Origin: Puniceicoccaceae bacterium
Lineage (GTDB): Bacteria > Verrucomicrobiota > Verrucomicrobiia > Opitutales > Coraliomargaritaceae
DNA: 64,000 bases
NCBI GenBank assembly: GCA_902587165.1
Contig: CACIKF010000001.1
Span: forward strand, 363,501 to 427,500
Reading direction: 5' to 3'
Part shown: positions 35,964 to 45,452 of the stretch, piece after piece
Layout of the letters: the number at the start of each line of letters is the position of its first letter
Numbering within the stretch: the stretch's first letter is position 1
Notes under the pieces: model-generated
Told to the model about the DNA's origin: nothing
Databases searched by the model: none
What the model saw: the letters and a program-made list of their open reading frames with translations, nothing else
Made by a program: the position numbers and the translations under genes

Positions 35964-38900
35964 ATGAAACATCGCCCTGCATCAACACATGGTTTTGCGC
36001 TCGTCATCGCATTATCTTTGATGGCCTTTATACTGTTGCTGGTTCTGAGCATCACAACGCTGGTTCGAGTCGAAACCCAAAGCGCGAATATCCAGCTTGC
36101 TCAGTTGGAGGCACGTATGAACGCACAGCTCGGAGCTATGGTCGCACTGGGCGACTTGCAGCGCTACACGGGGCCTGATCAGCGTGTGACGGCACGGGCT
36201 GACATCCTTCTAGAACCGGGTATTAGTGGCATCGCTGGGCAATCGCGTTGGACGGGTGTTTGGTCTTCTAAAGAAATTACTAATGATCCGCTTGATACAG
36301 TAGACGGGTTAGATGGTCGCCAACCAAGATGGCTGATTAGTGGGAATGAAACTAGCGGGCTTATTATAGAGCCAGAGACTTCACTTAGTGACGATATTAC
36401 GACGAGTCTAGCCACAATAGGCGGTAGTGTAATCAATAAAAGCAGCGCCAATCAGAACGACACTGTAAAAGTACCGAAGGTTGAGATCTTAGGGGATAAT
36501 AATGCTCCAGCAGGTCATTACGCTTATTGGGTGAGCGACGAGGGAGTCAAGGCGCGCGTTAACATGGCGGATCCATTTCTAAATGCTACTAACACTGATG
36601 AGGAGTATTACTTCAGAACCGCTATGGCTCAAGTGGCTGATCCGAAGGCGGTCACTAAATCAAATGGCGAACGATTACTAATGGAGGACACCGATTCTTG
36701 GTGGAAAAATGGAACCCAAGACCCCGGCAAGATCAGTAGCCTTAAGAATATCTCCATGTTTCTAGAGGATGATTTTACAAGTAAAACACGTGCGGAATTA
36801 GCTGAAGATCCGGATGTAGTGAATCGCGAATTCTTCCACGACTTCACTTTACATTCTAGTGGCGTGCTCGCCAATGTAAAAGACGGTGGTCTAAAACGCG
36901 ATCTTTCCACCGCTCTGCTTAATCTACCTGGTGACATGAGAGGACCGATGTTCGAGCCGGCTAGTGGTTCTGTTACGCTTGGCGACCCTGGCGGACCTAA
37001 ATGGGAGCAACTCGAAGATTATTTTTCTTTAGCTAGATCGGGAAGTGGCGATCAGGTTGATTTTAGAATGCCGACTTCTGAACAAGTTGGTGTCACCCCT
37101 GTACTCACTCGCTTTAATTTGGTTATTCAGGTTTTTGCCGAGAGGCTATCAACTGCGAGTACTGCGCCGGGCTATGTTGATCAGGTCACTGATTATCAAT
37201 ATTATGTAGGGATATTCCCCCTAATTACTATTTGGAACCCATATGATAAGGGCCTGAAGATCCCAGATTTAGGATTACAATTTGATATGCGTGGAATCGT
37301 GTTACGTGATAATCCTATTGGAGGTGATTTAGTAGCCATGCTTCTAAGTCGTGACGATATAAATCAACCGGCGGATCAGAGACGCAAAATGATAGGTATG
37401 ACAATAAACGGAGGTGTCATACCTGCTGGAATGGCCGTAAACTACACGCCTCCGGTTAATTCTAAGGTCTCATTAGCGAATGCTTCTCTAAATGTACTAA
37501 AACAGGGCGCTAGCGACACTCTAATCCGTGGATTTTTTCACGGACCCATAAATATAGAAGACAGTATCAAATTCCCAGGAGGTACGGGTAAGGATTTTTA
37601 TGTCAGTTATGGTGCCAGCAATTTTCCTATACCTTTTGGTGGAACTAAGGACGTGGGTCAAGGGTCGAGCTCTGAGATTACTAGCCAAGATCCAAGCTTA
37701 GCTTCTACAGATTTTACTAAGGGAGGTTTGTGGTCTACGGTTGTTAATCTTTACGCAAATCCAAATCTTAATAGGGAACAAAGATTTTTTACTCTCACTA
37801 CAGATGGTATTGGGAAGATTTATTTGTACAACGGTAAAAATACTTGGTCTGCTCAGAATAGGTCTCCTAGAGTAGTTCTCTTCAGTGATTTGGGAGCATC
37901 AAGTGGCTCTATTTATAATATTGGCGCAAGCGTTACCAATAGCTACAGTGATATATCGGATTTTGATCTAAGTGACATTAACAATTTTGCAGGAGGATTG
38001 GCTATGGTCACTGTTATAAAAAATCTAGTAAATTCGAATATAAGGGAGTCTAGCAAGTCAGTGAATTTGCTTTCCCAGTTTAATCCGCGAGCTCCGAAAT
38101 CGTTTGAACATATTCATATGAAAGAGGCGCAGCGAGCTGCTAATGGTAGTGGTTCACATAAAAACCCTAATATGGGCTATCGACAGTACACGAAAGGATT
38201 AAAAACGAAATTTAACCCAGATGCATACAGAAATTGGACTGATGGCACCGATAATATATATTCCTCGATTGGGTTGAGTAATCTTAGAGTAGCGGCTGGT
38301 AGCGATAAAATGATTCTTTTTGAAGCCCCTGCTATTGAACCGATAAGTGTAGGTCAATTAATGCATGCGAATTTAATGAATGCTTCCGAGATTTCTCATG
38401 GTTACAATGGTGTACCTGGATGGGAAATAAATTATCAGCAAGTTCATACGACTCCGGCAATAGCAATAGGTAATTCAATTGCAAATGTTCATCTTCCCTT
38501 AAATGAAACAAGAGCTTTTATCGATCGAAGTTCAGGAAAAGATTCGTTTCAAAAGCACAAAATTTTTGATTCATCTGGAATAGATTGGTGGCCATCAAAT
38601 AGTAGTTTAAATGGGGCAATATATGATTACTCCTACGAATTAAATAATGTGCTTTGGGATAAATATTTCTTCTCGGGGCTAGATCCTAGTAGGGACGGAT
38701 TCCCAGAATTTCCACTTCCTAATTCACAGATTAAGCGTCGACCTATTAGCGAAGGCTCTAGTGCAATTGCTCAAGAAGCAGACTTAAGGCAAGAGCGACT
38801 TGCTGCGGCTCATCTTATGCTAGATGGGGCATTTAATATAAATTCTACTTCGGTCGCTGCTTGGGAATCTATATTAGGAGCAATGCGTGATATCTACACT

Positions 38901-39752
38901 CTAGGTGAAGGAGTTACAGAGTCTCAAGAACAGTGGCAACAGCGGCATAACTATTCAAGGTTTGTGAATCCAATTATGAGGTCAGCGGTATCTCCATTTT
39001 CAGACCCCTTAGATCCGGAAATCGGAAGTAGCAGAGTAACCTATGATAGTGACCATGAGTCCATTATGGCTGGATATAGATCGCTGACGGATAAGGAAAT
39101 AGCCAAGCTAGCAGATAGCATTGTATATGAGATCCGCAGGCGCTCATGTGTCAAGCAACGCCCATTCCTTTCGCTTTCTAATTTTATAAATCGCTCGATT
39201 GACCAAGAAGACTTTACTGGTTCTGCTGCGCGCAAACGCTTTATGCACGCTGGTGCTGTTCAGTCTGCTATAGATCAATCTGGTCTTAATGGTAGGGCAC
39301 CTTTCGATGCTCTAGGAAATAACCAAAACGGTAACGACGGTTTGTGGGAAGAAAATTATATATATGAACCTCACATTGGCGCCACTCCAAAAAGTAGTTC
39401 GAAGTATGCGCCTTACCTTGAAGATTCAGTTGCTGCCATTGAAGGTCGCCCTCTTATGGAGGGTGCCCCAGGTTTTCTTACGCAGGCAGATGTTTTATCA
39501 AAAATAGGTGGGAAGCTAAATGCGCGTAGTGACACATTCATGATCCGTAGCTACGGCAATAGTTCCGGACTTCTAGGACGGACAAACGATGCTGAGAGTT
39601 ATTTTGAATTAGTAGTTCAGCGCACTCCTGAATATTTAGATTCCTTAAACAATCCTGAAGCTGAGACTATTAATCTTAATACTCTTAATGAGAAATTTGG
39701 TCGTCGCTATGAAATCGTATCACAACGTTGGATTAATAAAGGTGACATCTAA
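35964..39752 (+). CDS. Giant pilin-like protein, Verru_Chthon cassette protein A-like
   Basis: A 1262-residue protein starting with a short basic leader, then a prepilin-like hydrophobic helix (G-F-A-L-V-I-A-L-S-L from about residue 10) and a coiled-coil-like stretch (ETQSANIQLAQLEARM). The remainder is a long soluble region with GHYAYWVSDEGVKARVN and IWNPYDKGLKIPDL, segments I associate with the Verru_Chthon cassette protein A family known only from Verrucomicrobia and relatives. Family members are thought to be surface or pseudopilin-like proteins of unknown role. The canonical Glu at position 5 of mature pilins is absent. Composition shifts within the gene: the first 600 bases look like the host, and the rest is clearly AT-richer. 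Confidence 0.78.
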   Translation: MKHRPASTHGFALVIALSLMAFILLLVLSITTLVRVETQSANIQLAQLEARMNAQLGAMVALGDLQRYTGPDQRVTARADILLEPGISGIAGQSRWTGVWSSKEITNDPLDTVDGLDGRQPRWLISGNETSGLIIEPETSLSDDITTSLATIGGSVINKSSANQNDTVKVPKVEILGDNNAPAGHYAYWVSDEGVKARVNMADPFLNATNTDEEYYFRTAMAQVADPKAVTKSNGERLLMEDTDSWWKNGTQDPGKISSLKNISMFLEDDFTSKTRAELAEDPDVVNREFFHDFTLHSSGVLANVKDGGLKRDLSTALLNLPGDMRGPMFEPASGSVTLGDPGGPKWEQLEDYFSLARSGSGDQVDFRMPTSEQVGVTPVLTRFNLVIQVFAERLSTASTAPGYVDQVTDYQYYVGIFPLITIWNPYDKGLKIPDLGLQFDMRGIVLRDNPIGGDLVAMLLSRDDINQPADQRRKMIGMTINGGVIPAGMAVNYTPPVNSKVSLANASLNVLKQGASDTLIRGFFHGPINIEDSIKFPGGTGKDFYVSYGASNFPIPFGGTKDVGQGSSSEITSQDPSLASTDFTKGGLWSTVVNLYANPNLNREQRFFTLTTDGIGKIYLYNGKNTWSAQNRSPRVVLFSDLGASSGSIYNIGASVTNSYSDISDFDLSDINNFAGGLAMVTVIKNLVNSNIRESSKSVNLLSQFNPRAPKSFEHIHMKEAQRAANGSGSHKNPNMGYRQYTKGLKTKFNPDAYRNWTDGTDNIYSSIGLSNLRVAAGSDKMILFEAPAIEPISVGQLMHANLMNASEISHGYNGVPGWEINYQQVHTTPAIAIGNSIANVHLPLNETRAFIDRSSGKDSFQKHKIFDSSGIDWWPSNSSLNGAIYDYSYELNNVLWDKYFFSGLDPSRDGFPEFPLPNSQIKRRPISEGSSAIAQEADLRQERLAAAHLMLDGAFNINSTSVAAWESILGAMRDIYTLGEGVTESQEQWQQRHNYSRFVNPIMRSAVSPFSDPLDPEIGSSRVTYDSDHESIMAGYRSLTDKEIAKLADSIVYEIRRRSCVKQRPFLSLSNFINRSIDQEDFTGSAARKRFMHAGAVQSAIDQSGLNGRAPFDALGNNQNGNDGLWEENYIYEPHIGATPKSSSKYAPYLEDSVAAIEGRPLMEGAPGFLTQADVLSKIGGKLNARSDTFMIRSYGNSSGLLGRTNDAESYFELVVQRTPEYLDSLNNPEAETINLNTLNEKFGRRYEIVSQRWINKGDI

Positions 39753-40575
39753 GATTACATTTGGCCTTAGCGCGAAGTTTGGAGAGCTCTTACTTTGCTC
39801 TATGTTCTTAAGTAGTACTATTGGCGCACAAGTGATAAGTAATCAATCTCAGGCCGAGCAAGGCTTTGAGTATACTTTTAATGTTATTTATCTGGACTAT
39901 GGAAAGAAGGGTGCCTCAAATATATTTATTCCAGGTACCGACTTGTCTTTCTTTAACGAAGGTAAGCAATTTAGTATTGCGGCGATCGCTGGTGGGATGT
40001 CACGAGCTTTTAAATACAAAGGCGCCACAGACCTAGTTTTCTATCGTGAGCTTAGTGCTGTAGATGGTGAGAAAGAATATCGCTCTTTGGCTACCGCTAA
40101 AATGGGAAAACCTGGGAGAAAGATCGTGATCGTTTCAAAAGGCACCAATGGGCGCATGTATGCATCCGCTTTTGATATTGGAAGTATGGATTTTACGTCC
40201 GGTAGTCTGCGCGTTATAAACTTAAGCCAGCAAGAAGCTTTGGTACGGATTGGAGAGATCACCCAAAAGATCAAGTCTTTGGGGGCTCATAATTTTCGCC
40301 TAAAGGGCGAGCAAACGCGTTTTTTGGTACGCTTAGCTATAGCAGCAGTTCAAGAAGGCCGACCCAAGCTAATCGAAGACAGGCGATACGCAGTGAACAT
40401 GGACCGACGTAAATTAATTGTTCTTCACCAAGACACTAACAAACCAGATAAGATCGGCTACACAAGTTTCTTAGTTGATGATGAAAAAGAGATAGAAAAT
40501 TTATCGGATGATAAAATTGATTCCTTAGATATATCTGAATTATATGGAGAAAATTCTGGGGACGGTGAAGAATAG
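39709..40575 (+). CDS. Exported hypothetical partner of the pilin-like protein
   Basis: A 288-residue protein from the ATG at 39709, overlapping the giant gene by 44 bases, so the two are coupled. It begins with a basic stretch and a hydrophobic helix (ELLLCSMFLSSTIGAQ) that looks like a signal peptide. The mature part has no family I recognise. It contains alternating beta segments and an acidic tail (DISELYGENSGDGEE). In related genomes such genes follow cassette A proteins, so a joint function is likely. An earlier in-frame start at 39688 exists. Confidence 0.7.
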   Translation: MKSYHNVGLIKVTSKITFGLSAKFGELLLCSMFLSSTIGAQVISNQSQAEQGFEYTFNVIYLDYGKKGASNIFIPGTDLSFFNEGKQFSIAAIAGGMSRAFKYKGATDLVFYRELSAVDGEKEYRSLATAKMGKPGRKIVIVSKGTNGRMYASAFDIGSMDFTSGSLRVINLSQQEALVRIGEITQKIKSLGAHNFRLKGEQTRFLVRLAIAAVQEGRPKLIEDRRYAVNMDRRKLIVLHQDTNKPDKIGYTSFLVDDEKEIENLSDDKIDSLDISELYGENSGDGEE

Positions 40576-40776
40576 TAGTTAGTCATACTTAAATCTTTCT
40601 GATCTGAATACTATCGCTTGCTGGTATTATAATGTATTAATCTAGTTACGCGTGTCGTTGTTACCAAGCGTAGGCATTTTTGTTGTCTCATTTCTACTTA
40701 AAATTGCTTCCATAATCCCCATTACCATATTCAAAAAACCCCATTGTCGCGGTGGTGTATTAAGCTAAGTTTAGGG

Positions 40777-42231
40777 ATGTCATTTTTTAAAAAAATCGTA
40801 ATTCTTGCGTCCGGACTTGGGTGCCTTCTGAACCAAAGCGCCTTGTCCGCTGAAGACGACCTCCACGGCACACGTCCGAATATCGTCTTCTTCCTCGCGG
40901 ATGACCAGAGTTTCCCTGACCACGCCATCAACGGGAATACTAAGGTGCCTGCACCCACTACGCTGGCATTTTCGGAGCAGGCCTTAGTCTTTGACCGCGC
41001 CTACACCGGCCAGGCCGTCTGTGCGCCGAGTCGCTCGATGCTCTACTCGGGGCTCTATCCGATTCGCAATGGCTGCTTCCTCAACCACTACTCCGTTCGC
41101 TCGGGAGTGAAGACCATCGCGGCTTATTTGCGTGAGCTCGACTATCAGGTAATCCTCGCGGGCAAGTCGCATGTGAATCCCCGCTCCCAGTTTCCTTGGA
41201 GCGAGCATATGAATTCCGTGCGAGAGCCAGGTCTTCCGCGTCCGATCATTCCTCTGGCTGAGATGGGTCGATTTATCGCGGATTCTGGGGATCAGCCTTT
41301 TTGTATGATAGTGGCCAGTGAATATCCACATGGACCCTACATCAAGGACACCCCTTTTACGGCGAGTGATATCCAGATGCCGCCCTATCTGCCGTCGACC
41401 GAAGGCAATCTTAGGCGTGCAACGCAATATTACGCCAGCATCGCTCAAAAAGAGAAGGAATTTCAGGCGGTCCTAGATTTATTAAAGCAGCACAAGCGCG
41501 AATCGGACACCCTTGTTTTATACGCCGATGATCATGGCGCGGATATGGGTAAATTTTCAGTGTCCGATCGCGGCTTGCGTGTGGCCTTCATGGCGCGCTG
41601 GCCTGGTAAGATTACGACGGGTCGGACTGCGGCATTAACAAGTTTTGCCGATTTCGTCCCGACCGCGATTGAACTGGCGGGCGGCACGGCCCCCGAAAAT
41701 CTTGATGGCAAAAGCCTACTGCCGGTCTTGAGTGGCAGCACATCAAAGCACCACGATTACGTTTATGGGGTCTCGCACAATCAGGGCATCCAACGCCGCA
41801 GCGTCTTCCCACAACGCTCTGTCCATGACGGGCGCTATCATTATGTGCGAAACTTTAACAATATGGAACGCATCGAGCGCGAGCGAGCAGCCGGTAAGGC
41901 GATCAATTACTTCTTAGAGCGTGGCGCAAAGGAACACGGCCTCCCAGAAGAGCAACTCTTCGATACCCAGGCAGATCCTTTTGAATTCAAGAACCTTGCC
42001 GAGGATTCTTTGCTGGCAGAGACCAAAGCCCGCCTAAAAGTCGCGCTCTTTGCCTGGATGGAGCAGCAAAACGATCACCTCACCGAGGACGGGGCGATCA
42101 CTCTTTTTGCGGTTAAAAAGCACTCACTCAATCAGACCGAGAAGCAATTTAATTATGTCGTGCCAGAGGAACACTCAGGGCCGGTCGCCGGCTTAGTCGA
42201 CCCTCACGCAAGCACTCAGCCCAATCCTTAA
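40777..42231 (+). CDS. Secreted formylglycine sulfatase (S1_8-like)
   Basis: A 484-residue sulfatase with a signal peptide (GCLLNQSALSA). The active site is C82-A-P-S-R86 followed by SMLYSGL. D42 and D43 (FFLADDQ) bind metal, AGKSHVN replaces the more common GKWH, and YADDHGADMG is the late ligand segment. The Q-S-F-P-D-H and AGKSH features fit the S1_8-like group (tentative). It probably acts outside the cytoplasm. I use the ATG at 40777. The esterase gene follows after 44 bases and the two may form an operon. Confidence 0.9.
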   Translation: MSFFKKIVILASGLGCLLNQSALSAEDDLHGTRPNIVFFLADDQSFPDHAINGNTKVPAPTTLAFSEQALVFDRAYTGQAVCAPSRSMLYSGLYPIRNGCFLNHYSVRSGVKTIAAYLRELDYQVILAGKSHVNPRSQFPWSEHMNSVREPGLPRPIIPLAEMGRFIADSGDQPFCMIVASEYPHGPYIKDTPFTASDIQMPPYLPSTEGNLRRATQYYASIAQKEKEFQAVLDLLKQHKRESDTLVLYADDHGADMGKFSVSDRGLRVAFMARWPGKITTGRTAALTSFADFVPTAIELAGGTAPENLDGKSLLPVLSGSTSKHHDYVYGVSHNQGIQRRSVFPQRSVHDGRYHYVRNFNNMERIERERAAGKAINYFLERGAKEHGLPEEQLFDTQADPFEFKNLAEDSLLAETKARLKVALFAWMEQQNDHLTEDGAITLFAVKKHSLNQTEKQFNYVVPEEHSGPVAGLVDPHASTQPNP

Positions 42232-42245
42232 TTTGCTCTCAATCT

Positions 42246-42260
42246 GGCCAAGAATTGGCC
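42246..42260. promoter_or_regulatory. Perfect palindrome ahead of the esterase gene
   Basis: GGCCAA-GAA-TTGGCC lies 16 bases before the esterase start. A looser relative (GGCCA ... TGGCC) occurs at 61304-61320 before the exported protein gene, and in both cases an ATTAAAAAC-type AT-rich element follows. It may be an operator or a small terminator hairpin. Confidence 0.4.
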
Positions 42261-42275
42261 TATTAAAAACAAGAT

Positions 42276-43136
42276 ATGAATAAATGTCATTTTGTAAGTG
42301 GCTTAATCGCCTTTTTATGGATCCTTCAAGCTTCAGTTTTTGCCGCGCAGTGGCGCCAGCCTGACGCACAATGGCTCTACAAGACCGTGAATGATACTGA
42401 GCTTAAGCTGCATGTTTACACGCCAGAAGGACATAACACCTCCGACAAGCGCCCCGCAGTGATCTTCTTTTTCGGAGGCGCTTGGAACAATGGATCACCT
42501 GGGCAGCATTATTCTCAGTGCGCTCATTTGGCATCTAGGGGCATGGTAGCGATGTCAGCAGAATACCGAGTTAAATCACGTAACCAGACCACACCAAAGG
42601 AGTGCGTTGAAGATGGGAAATCGGCGATTCGTTGGGTGCGCGCGCATGCGGCTGAGCTTGGGATTGATCCGACTCGGATTGCAGCAGGCGGCGCTTCGGC
42701 TGGTGGGCATGTAGCGGCGGCGGCAGGCACGGTCGATAGCTTTGATGCCACGAATGAGGATTTAAGCGTCTCTTCTCGCCCTGATGCATTGGTGCTATTT
42801 AATCCAGTATTTGATAATGGACCCGGCGGCTTTGGTCACTCAAGGGTTAAGGCGTATTGGCAGGACATCTCACCGATTCACAATATTAGCGCATCCGCGC
42901 CCCCAAGCATAGTTTTTTTAGGTACAGAGGATGAATACATCGGTGCAGAAGTGGCCGTCCGCTTCAAAGAGTTGATGAATCAATCAGGAGTGCGTTGCGA
43001 CCTACATTTATACCCTGAGCAAGCGCATGGGTTTTTTAATCCGGATCGAAAAAATGGTTATTTCGAGAAAACACTCGAAACGATGGATGAATTTCTGTCT
43101 TCACTAGATTTTTTAGACCCGAAACCTGGGGAATAA
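42276..43136 (+). CDS. Secreted alpha/beta-hydrolase esterase
   Basis: A 286-residue protein with a signal peptide ending at VFAAQ. The oxyanion motif FFFGGAW is followed by the nucleophile elbow GGASAGGH. The later acid and histidine are in GTEDEYIG and QAHGFFN. This is the hormone-sensitive-lipase-like group, common in polysaccharide loci as acetyl- or feruloyl-esterases. In this locus an acetylxylan or similar side-chain esterase is the natural reading, but substrate is inferred. The segment VEDGKSAIRWVRAHA before the elbow is typical. It lies between the sulfatase and the GH52 gene. Confidence 0.85.
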   Translation: MNKCHFVSGLIAFLWILQASVFAAQWRQPDAQWLYKTVNDTELKLHVYTPEGHNTSDKRPAVIFFFGGAWNNGSPGQHYSQCAHLASRGMVAMSAEYRVKSRNQTTPKECVEDGKSAIRWVRAHAAELGIDPTRIAAGGASAGGHVAAAAGTVDSFDATNEDLSVSSRPDALVLFNPVFDNGPGGFGHSRVKAYWQDISPIHNISASAPPSIVFLGTEDEYIGAEVAVRFKELMNQSGVRCDLHLYPEQAHGFFNPDRKNGYFEKTLETMDEFLSSLDFLDPKPGE

Positions 43137-43250
43137 GTGGACGATTTTTCAGTGGGCACGACATCGTGAAGATGCGCTTAGATCAGATCAAACTCATAGA
43201 GTTTCATAATTTATGATTTTTAGATCATTAATACGAGTTGATGATTCCAG

Positions 43251-43263
43251 CTGGACCAGCTAT
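43251..43263. promoter_or_regulatory. Perfect palindrome ahead of the GH52 gene
   Basis: AGCTGG-A-CCAGCT is centred about 34 bases before the GH52 start codon and sits in a region without genes. It could be an operator for the GH52-symporter transcript. There is no second copy that I can see. Confidence 0.4.
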
Positions 43264-43290
43264 TCTATCCCTTTTGGAATTAAATAAATT

Positions 43291-45423
43291 ATGAAAATTA
43301 GCAGTTCTTTTCACGCCCAGCACTCACCCATGGGAGCACATAGTTCATTTACCGTCGGCATGTTTGGTGCGGAGGGAGGAATGGCGCTTGAAAAAGGAGG
43401 CCCAGCCGATGGTGGCTTACACATCGGTTATCGGACGAAGTCGGGAAAATTTTATAAATTACCATTTTATAAGGAAGCAGCGAGTGAGGCTGAGCGCTAT
43501 AGCCAGTCTGATGCCGCGGAGCAGGATGGGGCAGATGTTATTTTCGGCGAGGCGGATATCCAGCGTGATTATAAGTGGGCGACTGATCGTTTTCATGCAC
43601 CTGGTATTGAGTTTACGGTCCGTTCGCCATTTTTCTCCATACCCGATCCAGCGAGTGCTAGCGCGGAGGACCTGAAATTTGCTAGCTGCCCGGTGACTTT
43701 CTTAGAGCTAAGCCTAAGGAATGACAGCGACGAGCGCTGGGAGGCATTCTTCGCCCTAGAAAACCGAACTACCTGGATGCCGATGTCTGGGCGTGGCCCT
43801 TATAAGGGTGCAGTGACACGCAATCAGATGGGCTTTGCTTGCCAAGAGGGCTTCGTTGATGAATTTACCCATTTCGATATTCCCAAAGGCTTGGAGATGC
43901 GTCCGAACGGAGCCAATTTCCTACTGCCGCCAATCTCTGGTTTGGTTTTTGATGTCGAGCCCGGGGAAACTCAGACGATTCGGGTCGTGTTGGCTTATTA
44001 TCTGGCAGGTGAAGTGACCTTTAATCATGCCGCCAGCTATTGGTATACGAAGTATTTTAAGAGTATCGATGAAGTCTTTAAATATGCTTTTTCCAATCAG
44101 GAGCGCTACCTGGCCGAGGCGGCGGCGCGTGATGCAGAATTAGAGACAAGTGGCTTAAGCGAGGAAAAACAATTTCTCATCGCACATGCGACACGCAGTT
44201 ATTATGGTTCCTCGCAGTGGTTGGATGACGGTGAGCCACTTTGGGTCGTAAATGAGGGCGAGTATCTGATGATCAACACCTTGGATCTAACGGTGGATAT
44301 GCTGTTCTTTGAATTGAAGTTTAATTCGTGGACGGTTCGCAATGTCTTGGAGCAGTTTGTGGATCGTTACTCCTATGTGGATCAAGTATTCTCGCCGGAA
44401 GACCCGGAGACATTGTATCCTGGAGGGATTTCATTTTCGCATGATATGGGAGTCGGAAATCATTTCAGTCGGCCAGGAAATTCATGCTACGAATGCCCTG
44501 GACTAGATCGGAAGTGCTTTTCCTATATGACCTGCGAGCAGCTGACTAATTGGATTCTTTGCGCGGGGGTTTATCTGCACAAGACAGGGGATGTAGAGTT
44601 TTTGAACAAGCACCGTGAGCTCTTGCTCCTGTGCTTGGAAAGCCTTTTGAATCGTGACCATCCAGATCCGAGTCAGCGGAATGGCTTGATGAGTTTTGAA
44701 AGCTCGCGCACTGAAGGAGGCGGGGAGATTACCACCTATGATTCACTGGATCATTCGCTGGGGCAGGCTCGCGGCAATGTGTATTTGGCCGGTAAATGTT
44801 GGGCATCTTATTTGGCATTGGAACAACTTTTGGGGCAATTAGATGAAGTCGAGGCTGCTGCCATTGCACGTGCTGGGGCAGTTCGTTGCGCCGAGTCGCT
44901 CGAGGCTGCATACGATGAGTCCCTAGGTTTTATTCCAGCAGTTTTGGAGAACAATAATCAAAGTGCCATCATCCCTGCAGCGGAAGCGCTAGTCTATCCT
45001 TGGCAAATGGGGCTAAAGGACGCAGTCGATGAGGTGGGTCCATTCGGTGGATATATTCAGATGCTCAAGCGCCATTTACAGAACATCCTTAATCCTGAGA
45101 TGTGCCTATATGAGGATGGAGGATGGAAACTTTCTAGTAGTGCGGATAACTCGTGGATGAGCAAAATCAGCATCAGCCAGTTCGTTGTCCGCGAAATTCT
45201 CGGCATGTCTTACGAGGGGGAGGAGCGAGCGGATGCGGCGCATGTATCTTGGCAGGTCAAGGGATCAGAGTTTTATGCCTGTTCCGATCAGTTTGGTGCT
45301 GGTAAGCCCATTGGCAGTCTCTACTATCCACGAATTGTCGCTAACATCTTATGGATGGATTCGGATGCAATGAAGCACCACCCTATGCCCGAAGAAAGTC
45401 CGTCTTCACACTGCACCCTCTAG
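43291..45423 (+). CDS. GH52 beta-xylosidase, cytoplasmic
   Basis: A 710-residue protein without a signal peptide, matching the GH52 beta-xylosidases over its full length. Landmarks are HAQHSPMGAHSSFTVG at the start, IGYRTKSGKFYKLPFY, the nucleophile segment WVVNEGEY (E322/E324), YPGGISFSHDMGVGNHFSRPG, the acid/base segment EITTYDSLD (D484), and GGWKLSSSADNSWMSKI near the end. The enzyme removes xylose from the non-reducing end of xylo-oligosaccharides with retention. Its position 29 bases before the sugar symporter, and the absence of a signal, show action on imported oligosaccharides. The xylan substrate call for this locus rests mainly on this gene and the two GH10 genes. Confidence 0.95.
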   Translation: MKISSSFHAQHSPMGAHSSFTVGMFGAEGGMALEKGGPADGGLHIGYRTKSGKFYKLPFYKEAASEAERYSQSDAAEQDGADVIFGEADIQRDYKWATDRFHAPGIEFTVRSPFFSIPDPASASAEDLKFASCPVTFLELSLRNDSDERWEAFFALENRTTWMPMSGRGPYKGAVTRNQMGFACQEGFVDEFTHFDIPKGLEMRPNGANFLLPPISGLVFDVEPGETQTIRVVLAYYLAGEVTFNHAASYWYTKYFKSIDEVFKYAFSNQERYLAEAAARDAELETSGLSEEKQFLIAHATRSYYGSSQWLDDGEPLWVVNEGEYLMINTLDLTVDMLFFELKFNSWTVRNVLEQFVDRYSYVDQVFSPEDPETLYPGGISFSHDMGVGNHFSRPGNSCYECPGLDRKCFSYMTCEQLTNWILCAGVYLHKTGDVEFLNKHRELLLLCLESLLNRDHPDPSQRNGLMSFESSRTEGGGEITTYDSLDHSLGQARGNVYLAGKCWASYLALEQLLGQLDEVEAAAIARAGAVRCAESLEAAYDESLGFIPAVLENNNQSAIIPAAEALVYPWQMGLKDAVDEVGPFGGYIQMLKRHLQNILNPEMCLYEDGGWKLSSSADNSWMSKISISQFVVREILGMSYEGEERADAAHVSWQVKGSEFYACSDQFGAGKPIGSLYYPRIVANILWMDSDAMKHHPMPEESPSSHCTL

Positions 45424-45452
45424 TCTATCCTCAACTATAACTGAACATAGCT

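Noticed and set aside
43157..43168. CACGA-CA-TCGTG hairpin after the esterase gene
   Set aside because: The two-base loop is too small for a stable hairpin and no T-tract follows.
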